A stretch of DNA of 64,000 nt from Verrucomicrobiaceae bacterium (GCA_016713035.1 JADJPW010000004.1:372001-436000), one strand, 5' to 3'; shown: positions 44,890 to 54,157, counted from the stretch's first letter. A program made the numbers and translations. Notes: generated from the letters alone by a model not told the origin.

Positions 44890-46035
44890 TTAAAGAGGGT
44901 CCATTTTCACGAGCAGCGAGTCATATCCGAGTGTGCGGTCAAACTTCGCTTCGTGCTCGATGCGTTCTTCGGCTTTGAGGATGTGGATGCGGCGGACACG
45001 GTCGCAGAGGAGCTTCAGGAGCGTGCGCAGGATCAGGCGTGCGTGTGGGGCACCGAGGCAGAGATGCGTGCCAAAGCCGAAACTGAGATGGGGATTGGGT
45101 TTCCGGTCGAGCCGCACCTCCGCAGGCGCGGGGAAGGCCGCTTCGTCGAAGTTCGCTGAGGACCAGCAGAGGGAGATGCGCTCACCTGCTTTCACCGTGA
45201 CGCCATTCACATCCGTGTCGGCGGGGCACACACGACCGATGTGGGTGAGTGGCATGAAGACACGGAAAAACTCCTCACTGGCGAGTGTGATGCGCTTCGG
45301 ATCGGCCCGCAGGAACTCCAGCGCCTCTGGATGCTCTGCCAGATAACCGAGGGCACAGGAGATGGTGTGAATGATCGTGTCACGACCGCCTGCGAAGGCC
45401 AGATTGGCAAAGCCCATGCATTCCTCACGCGTCAGCCGACTGCCGCGATACTCCGCATTCACCAGCGCGGAGAAAAAGTCCGCCCCACCTGGATTCGCCG
45501 CTGCTTCGTCAAATTTCTGCGTGAGGTAGTCTTCCAGCACGGTGCCTTTTTTGAACTCTCCGCCAGTGACTTTGAAGACATGGATGCCCCAGCCGATCCA
45601 GGTGTCTGCCTCGCTCTCGCTGGTATTGAGCAGGTAGGTCAGCGCCCGCGACTGCACGGGCAGGGCGAATTCATTCACGATCTCGATGCTCTCGCGACTC
45701 AAGGCCTGGTCGAGCATGCTGCTGAGGAGGCTTTCCACCTGGGCGATCATGGCGGGCTCCTTTGCCCGCTGGAAAAAGGGCTCCACGATGGCGCGGTAGT
45801 CGGTGTGCTCTGGCGGATCGGTCTCGATGGGGAGCTGGCGCATGCTGCGCACGTCTTCCTCTGATGGGATGGGCACGCGGAAGGGCACATTCGAGGTGTA
45901 GGTCTGCCAGTCCTTTGATGCCTTTCGCACATCTTCATGGCGGAGGATCATGGTGATGTTTTCACCGTGAAATGGGCACTGCATCACGCCCGTGCTAGCG
46001 CGGGCTTCTTGGAAAGGATCTGAAAAAGCGGACAT
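44890..46035 (-). CDS. cytochrome P450
   Basis: 381 residues from ATG 46035. All signature elements are present: I-helix AGGRDT (Thr220), K-helix E255-x2-R258 in SEEFFRVF, and the heme-ligand loop FGFGTHLCLGAPHA with Cys326. It is a soluble class I bacterial P450 with no signal peptide. No ferredoxin or reductase gene is adjacent, so redox partners must come from elsewhere. Substrate unknown. An earlier in-frame start at 46224 would run into the divergent gene and was rejected. Confidence 0.95.
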   Translation of the reverse strand: MSAFSDPFQEARASTGVMQCPFHGENITMILRHEDVRKASKDWQTYTSNVPFRVPIPSEEDVRSMRQLPIETDPPEHTDYRAIVEPFFQRAKEPAMIAQVESLLSSMLDQALSRESIEIVNEFALPVQSRALTYLLNTSESEADTWIGWGIHVFKVTGGEFKKGTVLEDYLTQKFDEAAANPGGADFFSALVNAEYRGSRLTREECMGFANLAFAGGRDTIIHTISCALGYLAEHPEALEFLRADPKRITLASEEFFRVFMPLTHIGRVCPADTDVNGVTVKAGERISLCWSSANFDEAAFPAPAEVRLDRKPNPHLSFGFGTHLCLGAPHARLILRTLLKLLCDRVRRIHILKAEERIEHEAKFDRTLGYDSLLVKMDPL

Positions 46036-46201
46036 GTGATGTAAATAACGAAGGAGAGCCCAAAATGGCGAATGAAGCCCTGGAGGAAAGCACAGCTTGC
46101 GGGCAATTCTTGCGCCCCAGGTGCTCATTCTACGAGCGAAAGTGCTCGGCGGCGGATTTCCTCGTGACAGCGGCCTACGGCGCTGTGTAGGCTGCGGGGC
46201 T

Positions 46202-47119
46202 ATGTCGAGCCCATCCATCACCACGCCTGCTTTTTCTCGCCGTCAGTTCGGCACACTCGCTGGAGTGAGCGCCGTCGCCGCCATGCTGCAAAGTCAGCTC
46301 ACTGCCGCAGATCAAGCCGCAGGTGGCAAGGGCAAAGTGCGCCACTCCGTGTGCAAGTGGTGCTACAAGGACATCCCGCTGGAGGATCTCTGCCTCGCAG
46401 CCAAAGAGATCGGCCTTGGCTCCATCGAGCTGCTCGATCCGCCAGATTTTGCCACGGTGAAGAAACATGGTCTGCACTGCGCCATGGTCAGCTTTCCGAC
46501 CATTGATGGACCTGATGGCGTGAAGATCGGCCCCATCCCGAAGGGCTGGAATCGCGTGGAGCATCACGACCTGCTCGTGCAGGCCTATGAGCCGCTTTTG
46601 CAGGCTAGCGCGGAGGCGGGCTTCACGCAGGTCATCTGCTTCAGCGGCAATCGCGATGGCATGAGCGATGCGCAGGGGCTGGAGAACTGCGCACTGGGCC
46701 TCCAGCGCCTGCTGCCGCTGTGTGAGAAGCTTGGCGTCACGCTGGTGATGGAGCTGCTCAACAGCAAAGTGAACCACCCGGACTACATGTGCGATCACAG
46801 CGCCTGGGGCGTCGCTTTGTGCAAAAAACTGGGCTCACCGCGCTTCCGCCTGCTCTATGACATCTACCACATGCAGATCATGGAGGGTGATGTCATCGCC
46901 ACGATCCGCCGCGATCACGAGTTCTTCGCACACTATCACACGGGTGGCGTCCCTGGCCGCGCCGAGATCGATGAGACCCAGGAGCTGAATTACCCCGCCA
47001 TCATCCGTGCTATCCAAGAAACTGGCTATACCGGCTGGCTGGGCCAGGAATTCATCCCAAAGCGCAGTGACAAGCTCGCCTCACTGAAGCAGGGCGTGCA
47101 AATCTGCTCCGTGGAGTGA
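46202..47119 (+). CDS. Tat-exported sugar phosphate isomerase/epimerase-like (hydroxypyruvate isomerase type)
   Basis: 305 residues from ATG 46202. The N-terminus is a twin-arginine signal (FSRRQFGTLAGVSAVAAML). The TIM barrel carries the hydroxypyruvate isomerase-like pattern: SVCKWCYKDIPLEDLC, GSIELLDPPDF, metal-binding ELLNSKVNH, LLYDIYHMQIMEGD, AHYHTGGVPGR, WLGQEFIPK. In Verrucomicrobia such secreted enzymes accompany DUF1080 and Gfo/Idh/MocA proteins in glycoside use. Precise reaction unknown. Confidence 0.88.
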   Translation: MSSPSITTPAFSRRQFGTLAGVSAVAAMLQSQLTAADQAAGGKGKVRHSVCKWCYKDIPLEDLCLAAKEIGLGSIELLDPPDFATVKKHGLHCAMVSFPTIDGPDGVKIGPIPKGWNRVEHHDLLVQAYEPLLQASAEAGFTQVICFSGNRDGMSDAQGLENCALGLQRLLPLCEKLGVTLVMELLNSKVNHPDYMCDHSAWGVALCKKLGSPRFRLLYDIYHMQIMEGDVIATIRRDHEFFAHYHTGGVPGRAEIDETQELNYPAIIRAIQETGYTGWLGQEFIPKRSDKLASLKQGVQICSVE

Positions 47120-47162
47120 AGTGGGTGCCAGTGATTCCCCGCATGGTCCGAGCGAGACTCAC

Positions 47163-47843
47163 TCACGCCTCCACTAGCCGCCACTCGCCCTCCGCGAGTC
47201 CATCGAGCGTGTATTCACCCACACGCTCGCGGTGCAGATGCTCCACATGCCAACCCTGGCTGGCAAACATGCGCCGCACCTGGTGGTAGCGGCCCTCCGT
47301 GAGCGTCAGGCGTGCGCTGCGTGCATCCAGGATTTCCAGCTTTGCGGTTAGGCAGGGCTTTTCCTCGCCACGGAGCATCACCTCGCCACGGGCGAATATT
47401 TCAATCAGGCCTGGCTCCAGATCGCGGTCCAGAGTGGCGATGTACACCTTCTCCACCGCCGACTTGGGCGAAGTATGCTGATGCACGATGCTGCCGATGT
47501 CCGTTACCAGCAGCAGTCCGCTCGTTTCTTTATCCAGTCGGCCCACACTCGTCACGGCGGGGTTTCGCCGCAGCCACTGATCCGGCAGTAGCTCATAGAT
47601 CGTGGGGCCTTCGTCGCCATTGTGCGTGCAAACATAGCCGATGGGCTTGTGCAGCACCGCTAGCAGACCATCGGGGGCCTCCAGCGGATCATCATCCAGC
47701 GTGATCGCATGCGCATCGACACGCATGTCCGCCCTATTCAGTGTCACGCCGCCGCACTTCACCCGGCCATCCTTGACGAACGCCGCAGCCTCGCGACGTG
47801 AGCAGTAACCGAGGGAGGAGAGAATCTGATCGAGGCGGCGCAT
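47163..47843 (-). CDS. rsuA: 16S rRNA pseudouridine synthase, RsuA family
   Basis: 226 residues: N-terminal S4 RNA-binding domain (RRLDQILSSLGYCSRREAAAF), linker, then the RsuA/RluB catalytic core with LHKPIGYVCTHN and VGRLDKETSGLLLVTD (catalytic Asp), and C-terminal TLTEGRYHQVRRMFASQG. It converts a specific rRNA uridine to pseudouridine. Assignment to RsuA rather than RluE/RluB is by S4 presence and length. Confidence 0.88.
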   Translation of the reverse strand: MRRLDQILSSLGYCSRREAAAFVKDGRVKCGGVTLNRADMRVDAHAITLDDDPLEAPDGLLAVLHKPIGYVCTHNGDEGPTIYELLPDQWLRRNPAVTSVGRLDKETSGLLLVTDIGSIVHQHTSPKSAVEKVYIATLDRDLEPGLIEIFARGEVMLRGEEKPCLTAKLEILDARSARLTLTEGRYHQVRRMFASQGWHVEHLHRERVGEYTLDGLAEGEWRLVEA

Positions 47844-47950
47844 GGAGGAAAACTATGTCCCCATGCTCCACAGAAGGCGCTTTGCCAAGTGCCCACGACA
47901 TCAGAAGCGCGAAAGAAGCTCCGCGCTGCCTGCGACTGAACAAGACCGCT

Positions 47951-48685
47951 ATGAAACACACCGCATCGCTCATCGCCGCCTTCTTCTCACTCGTCACCCT
48001 CCACGCCGCCGAGCCTCCCGCTGGCTTCAAGGCCATCTTCAATGCCAAAGACCTCACTGGCTGGTATGGGCTGAATCCACACAGCGTCCAGAAGCTCACC
48101 GGTGAAAAGAAAGACGCTGCGCTGAAAAAAATGCGCGAGGAATTCCCCACCAACTGGAAGGTCGAGAACGGCGAGCTGGTCAACTACGGTCACGGCCCCT
48201 ACGCCACCACCGAGCAGGAGTTCGGCGACATGGAGTTCCTCATCGAATACAAGACCGTCGCCAAAGCCGACAGCGGCATCTACCTGCGCGGTGTGCCGCA
48301 GGTGCAGATTTGGGATAAAAATCAGGTCTTTGATCCAGCGAAGCCCACACGTCGTCCGCATCTCGGTTCCGGCGGTCTTTTCAACAACACACCCGATACT
48401 CCAGGACGTGATCCGCTCGTGATCGCTGACAAAGAATTCGGCGAGTGGAATAGCTTTCGCATCCGCCAGATCGGAGCCCGCACCTGGGTGTGGCTGAATG
48501 ACAAGCTCGTCGTCGATGGTGCTCCGATGGAGAACTATCCCGATAAAGCCATCCCCTACCCCGCCAAAGGCCCCATCATGCTGCAAACCCACGGTGGCGA
48601 GATCCGCTGGCGGAATCTCTTCGTGCACGAAATCGACGCGGATGAGGCGAAAAAGATCCTCTCCGAAGCCGACGCCAAAAAATAG
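47951..48685 (+). CDS. secreted DUF1080 (3-keto-disaccharide hydrolase-like) protein
   Basis: 244 residues from ATG 47951 with a signal peptide (MKHTASLIAAFFSLVTLHA). DUF1080 motifs: FKAIFNAKDLTGWYGLNP, WKVENGELVNYG, DSGIYLRGVPQVQIWD, GEWNSFRIRQIG, IMLQTHGGEIRWRNLFVHEI. It is 84 nt ahead of the large dehydrogenase gene and is probably cotranscribed with it, as part of a periplasmic glycoside-processing pair. Confidence 0.9.
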   Translation: MKHTASLIAAFFSLVTLHAAEPPAGFKAIFNAKDLTGWYGLNPHSVQKLTGEKKDAALKKMREEFPTNWKVENGELVNYGHGPYATTEQEFGDMEFLIEYKTVAKADSGIYLRGVPQVQIWDKNQVFDPAKPTRRPHLGSGGLFNNTPDTPGRDPLVIADKEFGEWNSFRIRQIGARTWVWLNDKLVVDGAPMENYPDKAIPYPAKGPIMLQTHGGEIRWRNLFVHEIDADEAKKILSEADAKK

Positions 48686-48769
48686 CCCGAGTGGCCAAGC
48701 GGTCGCAGAATCATTGGGGCGGTGGTTGCAAGACCTCCGCCCCTTTTCACGACTACTGCGCCCCTCAAA

Positions 48770-51337
48770 ATGACCCCTCGTATTCTCTCCATCCTCGCCT
48801 TCGCGAGTTCCGCAGTATTTGCGCAAACAAACCCGACTTACACCTTCCCCATCCAGGCCAAGACCCCGGAGGAAGAGCTGAAAACGATCCAGTTGCCGGA
48901 TGGCTACTCGTTGGAGTTGGTTTTGAGCGATCCGCTCATCAAAGAGCCGATGGCGATCGCCTTTGATGGCGATGGCAAAATGTACGTCGTCGAAATGCGC
49001 ACCTACATGCAGGACATCGACGGCACGGACGAACTCACGCCGAAGAGCCGCATCTCGCTGCATGAATCGACGAAGGGCGACGGCGTCTTCGACAAACACA
49101 GCGTCTATATGGACAACCTGTTGCTACCCCGCATGGTGCTGCCGCTGGATGATCGGGTGCTGGTCGGCATCACGAACACGAATGACATCACGCTGCATCG
49201 CGATGCAAATGGCGATGGCGTGGCCGATGAGCAAGCGCCCTGGTATGTCGGCGGGCCGCGTGGTGGAAACATGGAGCATCAGCCCAGTGGTCTCGTGTGG
49301 GGCCTGGATAACTGGATCTACACCACCTACAACGGCTACCGCCTGCGCTGGGCTGGCGAGAAGCAGCCGGCACTCAAAGAGAACACCGCGCCGAATGGCG
49401 GTCAGTGGGGCCTGGCTCAGGATGACTACGGCAAGATGTGGTGGAGCAATGCCGGCGGCGAAAAAGGCCTGTGGAATTACCAGGCACCCATTCTGTATGC
49501 CGCGATCAATGTGATGCAGCAAAAGAGCGAGAAGTTCGACACCGTGTGGCCCATCGTCGGGCTCGGCGACTTCCAGGGCGGCCCCGGACGCTTCCATTCG
49601 CCGGAGGACAAGCGCTTGAACCACTTCACCGGTTGCGCCGGACAGACCGTGTATCGCGGGGATCGCCTGCCGAAGGAACTTTATGGCAACGTCTTCCTGC
49701 CTGAGCCTGTTGGTCGTCTTATCCGCCGCGCCACGGTGGAGATCAAAGACGGCATCACCACCGTCGCGAACCCGTATGAGGAGCAGATGAGCGAGTTCAT
49801 CCGCAGCAGCGATCCGAATTTCCGCCCGCTGAACATGACCACCGGCCCCGATGGCTGCCTCTACATCGTTGATGCGTATCGCGGCATCATTCAGGAAGGA
49901 AATTGGGTCAAACCCGGCAGCTTCCTCCGCGGAGCCATCGAGCCCACCGGCATGCAGCACGTCGCTGGTCATGGCCGTGTGTGGCGTCTCGTGCACAAAG
50001 ACCACAAACCCGGCCCGCAGCCGAAAATGATCGGCGAAACGCCCACACAGCTCGTCGCGCATCTCACGCATCCGAACGGCTTCTGGCGTGATACCGCGCA
50101 GCGCATGCTCATCGTCAAAAACGACCCATCCGTGGTCCCGGCGCTTGTTTCGCTGCTCAAGCACGACAATCACCTCGCCCGCCTGCATGCGCTTTGGACG
50201 CTGGAAGGCCTCGATGCCGTCACGCCGGACATTCTCCGCGCTGCGATGAAGGACGCGCACGCGCAAGTCCGCGCCAGCGCCATCCGCGTCGCTGAATCGC
50301 TGCTCAAAAAAGGCGACACCGCTTTGATCGCCGACATCCAAGCCCTCAAGGCCGACAAAGACCCCACTGTGGTGCTCCAGACGCTCTACACGGCGAAGCA
50401 CCTCAACTGGCCCAAATGGAAAGACGAAGCGCAGATGACGCTCATGACCTCCGCCAGCGTCGGTGTGAAGGAAATCGGCGCGCAGTTGCTTGTCGAGGCA
50501 CCAAAGATCAGCGGCAGCTTCACGAAGGATGAAAAGAAGCAGCTCGAACGCGGCCAGGAGATCTTCCGCTCGCTTTGCTTTGCCTGCCACGGCTTCGACG
50601 GCGCGGGCATGCCCATCGCTGGTCGCGCAGGTGCCACACTCGCCCCACCGCTCGCCGGATCACGCACCGCCGTGCAGGGCGATGCCATCGTGCGTGTGAT
50701 GCTCAATGGTCTCGCCGGTCCCATCGACGGCAAAACCTACGAAGCCGCCATGGTTCCCATGGCCACCAACAACGACCAATGGATCGCTGATGTCGCCAGC
50801 TACATCCGCAAAGCCTTTGGAAATAGCGGCAAGCTCGTGGACAAAAAAGAAGTCGCCGCCTTGCGCAAAGAACTCGGCAAACGCGTCACTCCGTGGACCA
50901 TCGAAGAACTCCGCGCCCTCTACCCGCAGCCCTTGCCGAACCGCGCCGCGTGGAAACTCACCGCCAGTCACAACGACAAAGAAGTCGCCAAAGCCATCGA
51001 CGGCGACCTCGCCACCCGCTGGGACACTCGCAAGCCGCAGAGCCCCGACATGTGGTTCCAAATCGACCTCCCCGAGCCCACCGACATCACCGGCCTCACC
51101 CTCGACACCGGCAAATCCCGCAACGACTACCCCCGCCAATACAAAATCGAGCTCTCCCTAAACGGCACCGAATGGGAGAAACCCACGCTGCAAGGCGAGG
51201 GCGAAGCCGGCGTCATCGACTACCTCTTCACCCAGCCCACGAAAGCCAAATCCATCCGCATCTCCCAACTCGGTGAAGCGAAGGGCACCTACTGGTCCAT
51301 TCATGAGCTTCAGGTGCTCGGGGCGGTGAAGAAGTGA
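48770..51337 (+). CDS. secreted PVC-type dehydrogenase with HEAT repeats, cytochrome c and discoidin domain
   Basis: 855 residues from ATG 48770 with a signal peptide (MTPRILSILAFASSAVFAQ). Domains: propeller of the membrane-bound-dehydrogenase type (about 30-400; PMAIAFDGDGKMYVVEM, GPDGCLYIVDAYRG), HEAT-like repeats (430-590), cytochrome c with CFACHGFDG near residue 600, and a C-terminal F5/8-type C domain (WKLTASHNDKEVAKAIDGD ... WSIHELQVLG). The discoidin domain suggests binding to a glycan. It would oxidise sugars in the periplasm using heme. Confidence 0.9.
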   Translation: MTPRILSILAFASSAVFAQTNPTYTFPIQAKTPEEELKTIQLPDGYSLELVLSDPLIKEPMAIAFDGDGKMYVVEMRTYMQDIDGTDELTPKSRISLHESTKGDGVFDKHSVYMDNLLLPRMVLPLDDRVLVGITNTNDITLHRDANGDGVADEQAPWYVGGPRGGNMEHQPSGLVWGLDNWIYTTYNGYRLRWAGEKQPALKENTAPNGGQWGLAQDDYGKMWWSNAGGEKGLWNYQAPILYAAINVMQQKSEKFDTVWPIVGLGDFQGGPGRFHSPEDKRLNHFTGCAGQTVYRGDRLPKELYGNVFLPEPVGRLIRRATVEIKDGITTVANPYEEQMSEFIRSSDPNFRPLNMTTGPDGCLYIVDAYRGIIQEGNWVKPGSFLRGAIEPTGMQHVAGHGRVWRLVHKDHKPGPQPKMIGETPTQLVAHLTHPNGFWRDTAQRMLIVKNDPSVVPALVSLLKHDNHLARLHALWTLEGLDAVTPDILRAAMKDAHAQVRASAIRVAESLLKKGDTALIADIQALKADKDPTVVLQTLYTAKHLNWPKWKDEAQMTLMTSASVGVKEIGAQLLVEAPKISGSFTKDEKKQLERGQEIFRSLCFACHGFDGAGMPIAGRAGATLAPPLAGSRTAVQGDAIVRVMLNGLAGPIDGKTYEAAMVPMATNNDQWIADVASYIRKAFGNSGKLVDKKEVAALRKELGKRVTPWTIEELRALYPQPLPNRAAWKLTASHNDKEVAKAIDGDLATRWDTRKPQSPDMWFQIDLPEPTDITGLTLDTGKSRNDYPRQYKIELSLNGTEWEKPTLQGEGEAGVIDYLFTQPTKAKSIRISQLGEAKGTYWSIHELQVLGAVKK

Positions 51338-51468
51338 GGACCACACCCAATGATCGGATATGCTATCGGGTCATTCCTCGGTTATTTCATCCATCGTTGT
51401 CGGATCCCGAGAACGACCCCAGGAACTTCAAAGTCTGCCAATTGGCTGGTGCGTCTATGCATGAGATA

Positions 51469-51496
51469 TAGACCGACTCTCAAAAAGGATGTCATA
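51469..51496 (+). repeat. left terminal inverted repeat of the IS630 element
   Basis: 28 nt starting TAGACCGACTCTCAAAAA. It matches the complement of the right end at 25 of 28 positions and begins with the TA target dinucleotide. Confidence 0.88.
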
Positions 51497-52525
51497 AACG
51501 CGTCTTTGGGCGGCACTGGGACTGAAGGATGGATGGCTGGTCGAACAAAGAGCGTAGGGACTCGATGATACGGTCCTGAAGTTGCGCGGAAGTCTTGGCG
51601 ATGCAGCCGTTGAACCAGTCGGCCTTCATGCGCAGCCACAAGCGGTCGATGGCGTTGAGATCGGGCGAGCGTGGTGGCAGACTCCGGGCTCAAAGTGGTG
51701 CCAGTTAAGACTCTTGGTCTTGTGCCATGAGGCGTTGTCGAGCACCAGGATGGCGCGGCGTCCTGCCACGTGCGGATTCTCCTCAGCTAGAGTGTCAAGG
51801 AACACCTGAAAAGTGACGCTGTCGCACAGGTTGAAGAGCAGTGCGCCGAGCCTTCCATCTTTGGGCCGCACTGCGCCAAACACATTGTAGCGGATGTGCT
51901 CGCCGAGATAAGGTGAGTGGCGCACCTTGCCGATCTTGGTCCAGGTGCGGCGCGGGCGCGGATCGCCTTCAAAGCCGCTTTCGTCGCTGAACCACAGGTC
52001 GACGCTCGGATCGGCCACCCAGCGCTGGAGCTTTTGGCAGAAGGCTTGGCGCTTGTCCTCATCCTGGTTGAGCGGCCAGGGGCGCGGAACTTTGAGGCGG
52101 TAATCGTGCTCGTGGAGATAGCGCACGGTGGTGCTGTAGCCGAGCTGCGTTTGCAGGTTCTGCTTGATCCAGCCGTGCAACTTCACCGCAGTCCAGTGGC
52201 TCTGTCCAGCCAGCGACGGATCTTCGATGAGAGGCAGAATTTTTTCGTTCACTTGTTCCTTGGGCAGGATTCGGCGACGGCCGCTGCTACGCCCAGGAAT
52301 GAGACCATCAAGGCCGGCGAGATTGAAGGCTTGGATAAAGCGCAAAACCTGCCGCAGGCTGAAGCCTGAGAGGTCAGCGACTTGCTCGCGGCTCTTGCCT
52401 TCATAAAGCCAGCGCAGCGCTTGAAGCCGACGAAAGCCCTTCTTCGTGGGTGAGCAATCCATCGCCACGCCGACCTCTTCCAAGGTCGCGTTTTCGAGAT
52501 TGAGTGTGATGCACGGGCGGGCCAC
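51492..52525 (-). pseudogene. IS630-family DDE transposase, frameshifted near its C-terminus
   Basis: From ATG 52525: helix-turn-helix (SREQVADLSGFSLRQVLRF), linker, then the DDE core with LWFSDESGFEGDPRPRRTW (first Asp), AILVLDNASWHKT (second Asp). After FEP at about 51681-51690 the frame loses one base; the correct frame continues LPPRSPDLNAIDRLWLRMK and stops at 51492. The third acidic residue is Asp (NAID) where IS630 usually has Glu. The shift could be a sequencing error, an inactivating mutation, or programmed frameshifting, which some IS630 members use. Confidence 0.88.
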
Positions 52526-52568
52526 CGCCGCCTATTAATTACCGCAATTCTAAAAAGTACAGCCTCAA

Positions 52569-52596
52569 TATGACATTCTTTTTGAGAACCGGTCTA
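52569..52596 (-). repeat. right terminal inverted repeat of the IS630 element
   Basis: 28 nt ending GAACCGGTCTA; pairs with the left end at 25 of 28 positions and ends in the TA target. Confidence 0.88.
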
Positions 52597-52918
52597 GTAG
52601 CAAACTAGAGCTGCATTGGCCTTTTGTATCCCACAGACAGATGCTGAAGCTTTTGCAGCCTCGATAAATGTTTCCCACCCAGAAAATCCTTCTAAGAGCG
52701 CGTGGATCGCAACGGGTTCGCTCTCAAAACTGATTTCGCAGGTTGACTCTATGGCAACGGGCAGGCCAAGAACTGGCACGACAGCGGTCTCCACCGTTAA
52801 GTCAAAGTCTGACTCAGACGAGAAGGTTCCAATCCAGATAGAGACCGTTTTGTTGGATGGGTAGATAACTTTCATCGATATCTTCGGTGAAGTAGCAGAA
52901 TATCTCAAGAGAGTCCAG

Positions 52919-53187
52919 CTCCCGGAGGAGCCAAGAGATTAGCCGGGGTGAAAGCCGCGAAGCGGCTGAGAACCCCCGGATCACCCTAATAGCCACACCC
53001 TGCTGAACAGCGTCCTGGAAGGACGCGAGAAGCGCTGTTCGGCGTTTTGGATGCTTCATTCGCAAAGCGAACTTCTTGCGTCCTTTCAGGACGCGTTTCG
53101 TGAACTGAAGATGTTTCGCGATGATCCGGTGGTTTCGCTTCGCGACTTCGTAGCACCACCGGCTAATTTCTTTCCTCCCTCCGGGAG
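52919..53187. repeat. 269-bp structured intergenic element with nested inverted repeats
   Basis: The outer ends are imperfect inverted copies: CTCCCGGAGGAGCCAAGAGA then TTAGCCGG at the left, CCGGCTAATTTCTTTCCTCC then CTCCGGGAG at the right. Inside are CCGGGG/CCCCCGG around AGCCGC-GAA-GCGGCT (52953-52967); GAACAGCG/CGCTGTTC (53005-53040) around CGTCC/GGACG; GCGTCCT-TTC-AGGACGC (53078-53094); CCGGTGGT/ACCACCGG (53126-53162). This fills the gap between the Imm22-like gene and the amidohydrolase. It is a non-coding mobile or dispersed element, or a structured RNA. Confidence 0.65.
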
Positions 53188-53191
53188 GTCT

Positions 53192-54157
53192 TCAAACCTT
53201 CAGCCCATAAAACCGCACTGCATTCCCGCTCCACAGCTTCCGCTGCTCACTGGTGGGGCGTGAGGAGATGATCTGCTTCAGCGCATCCACCCAGCTGCGG
53301 ACGGGACTGCCGAGGAGGCAGACAGGCCAGTCGCCGCCGAAGAAGACGCGGTCGGGGCCAAAGGTGTCGAGGCAGTGGTTCACGACGGGGGCAAGGTCCT
53401 CGGCATGCCATTGGCCCGGTGGGACGAAGGCGACGATGCCGCTGATCTTGCACATCACATCGGCGCGGGCGGCGGCGACGGCATCAATGCCGCGCTTCCA
53501 TTCATTGGTGGTGCAGCTTCGCTTCAAACCGGGGGCGAGTTTGTGGTTGAAGGCCTTCGGATCACCGTTGCCGCAGTGGTCGAGCACGAAACGCGTATCC
53601 GGGCATTCGCGGATGAGTTTGGCACCGTCCTTCAGCTCGGTGGGGCGCATGGTGAGCTCGAAGTTGAGGCCGTGTTTGCCGAGTGTGCGAACGCCACGGA
53701 TAAAATCACGGCTCAAGCAGTATCCCGCAGGCGTGGATCCGCCGTGAAGCACCTGGCGCAGGCCTTTTACGATGCCATTGCCTGCGTAGCGCTTTACATA
53801 CGCCTCAAAATCATCCGCAGCGGGTCTGCCGCCGATGGTGGCGGCGATGGTGGGTGTGTTTCCAGCGCGGCATTGGGCCACGATGTCGTCCGCCTCCTGG
53901 ATATGATCCTTCGGTGCCACATCGACCTCCATGTAGATGGCCTTCACGTTCAGACCGGCGTTGGCTTGGAGGTAATCCGCGGTCACAAAATCGTGCCGCA
54001 GCACTTCTGGGGCATCCTGGAGCCATGGCGGGCTGATGACCCGGCGATCCCAAAGGTGCTGATGCGTGTCGATGATGAGCGAGTCTGGTGCGCTGAAGGT
54101 CGAGCAGGAGGTGAGGGCGGCTCCGGTGGTGGCGTGGAGAAAGTGGCGGCGGTTCAT
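53192..54157 (-). CDS. exported amidohydrolase (amidohydrolase 2 family)
   Basis: 321 residues from ATG 54157. The leader NRRHFLHATTGAALTSCSTF combines a twin-arginine-like RR with a lipobox-like TSC. The metal-dependent TIM barrel shows IDTHQHLWD at strand 1, FVLDHCGNGDP, and VFFGGDWPVCLLGS with the late Asp. Family members include lactonases and decarboxylases such as L-fucono-lactonase-like enzymes. It follows the M56 composite gene with a 50-nt gap and may share its operon. Confidence 0.88.
   Translation of the reverse strand: MNRRHFLHATTGAALTSCSTFSAPDSLIIDTHQHLWDRRVISPPWLQDAPEVLRHDFVTADYLQANAGLNVKAIYMEVDVAPKDHIQEADDIVAQCRAGNTPTIAATIGGRPAADDFEAYVKRYAGNGIVKGLRQVLHGGSTPAGYCLSRDFIRGVRTLGKHGLNFELTMRPTELKDGAKLIRECPDTRFVLDHCGNGDPKAFNHKLAPGLKRSCTTNEWKRGIDAVAAARADVMCKISGIVAFVPPGQWHAEDLAPVVNHCLDTFGPDRVFFGGDWPVCLLGSPVRSWVDALKQIISSRPTSEQRKLWSGNAVRFYGLKV

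Larger units (their letters stand above)
51469..52596 (-). mobile_element. IS630-family insertion sequence
   Basis: 1128 bp including the TA dinucleotide at each end, bounded by 28-bp imperfect inverted repeats, with one transposase gene on the minus strand. TA target preference and TIRs fit IS630/Tc1-mariner elements. It lies within the Imm22-like gene, which can be reassembled exactly across it, so the ends are well defined. Confidence 0.88.
51382..52875 (-). pseudogene. Imm22-like immunity protein gene interrupted by an IS630 element
   Basis: ATG 52875 starts MKVIYPSNKTVSIWIGTFSS and continues HALLEGFSGWETFIEAA and ANAALVCY, after which the insertion sequence adds a stop. On the far side of the element the same frame resumes after the TA as LMHRRTSQLADFEVPGVVLG and stops at 51382. 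Removing the element and one TA joins the pieces without a frame change. The N-terminal VSIWIG and LLEGFS features match Imm22, an immunity family for polymorphic toxins; no matching toxin gene lies nearby. Confidence 0.65.

Noticed and set aside
48686..48769. tRNA-like sequence (GAGTGGCCAAGCGGT) ahead of the 48.8 kb gene
   Set aside because: It resembles a D-arm of class II tRNAs, but I could not pair an acceptor stem, anticodon arm or T-arm around it.
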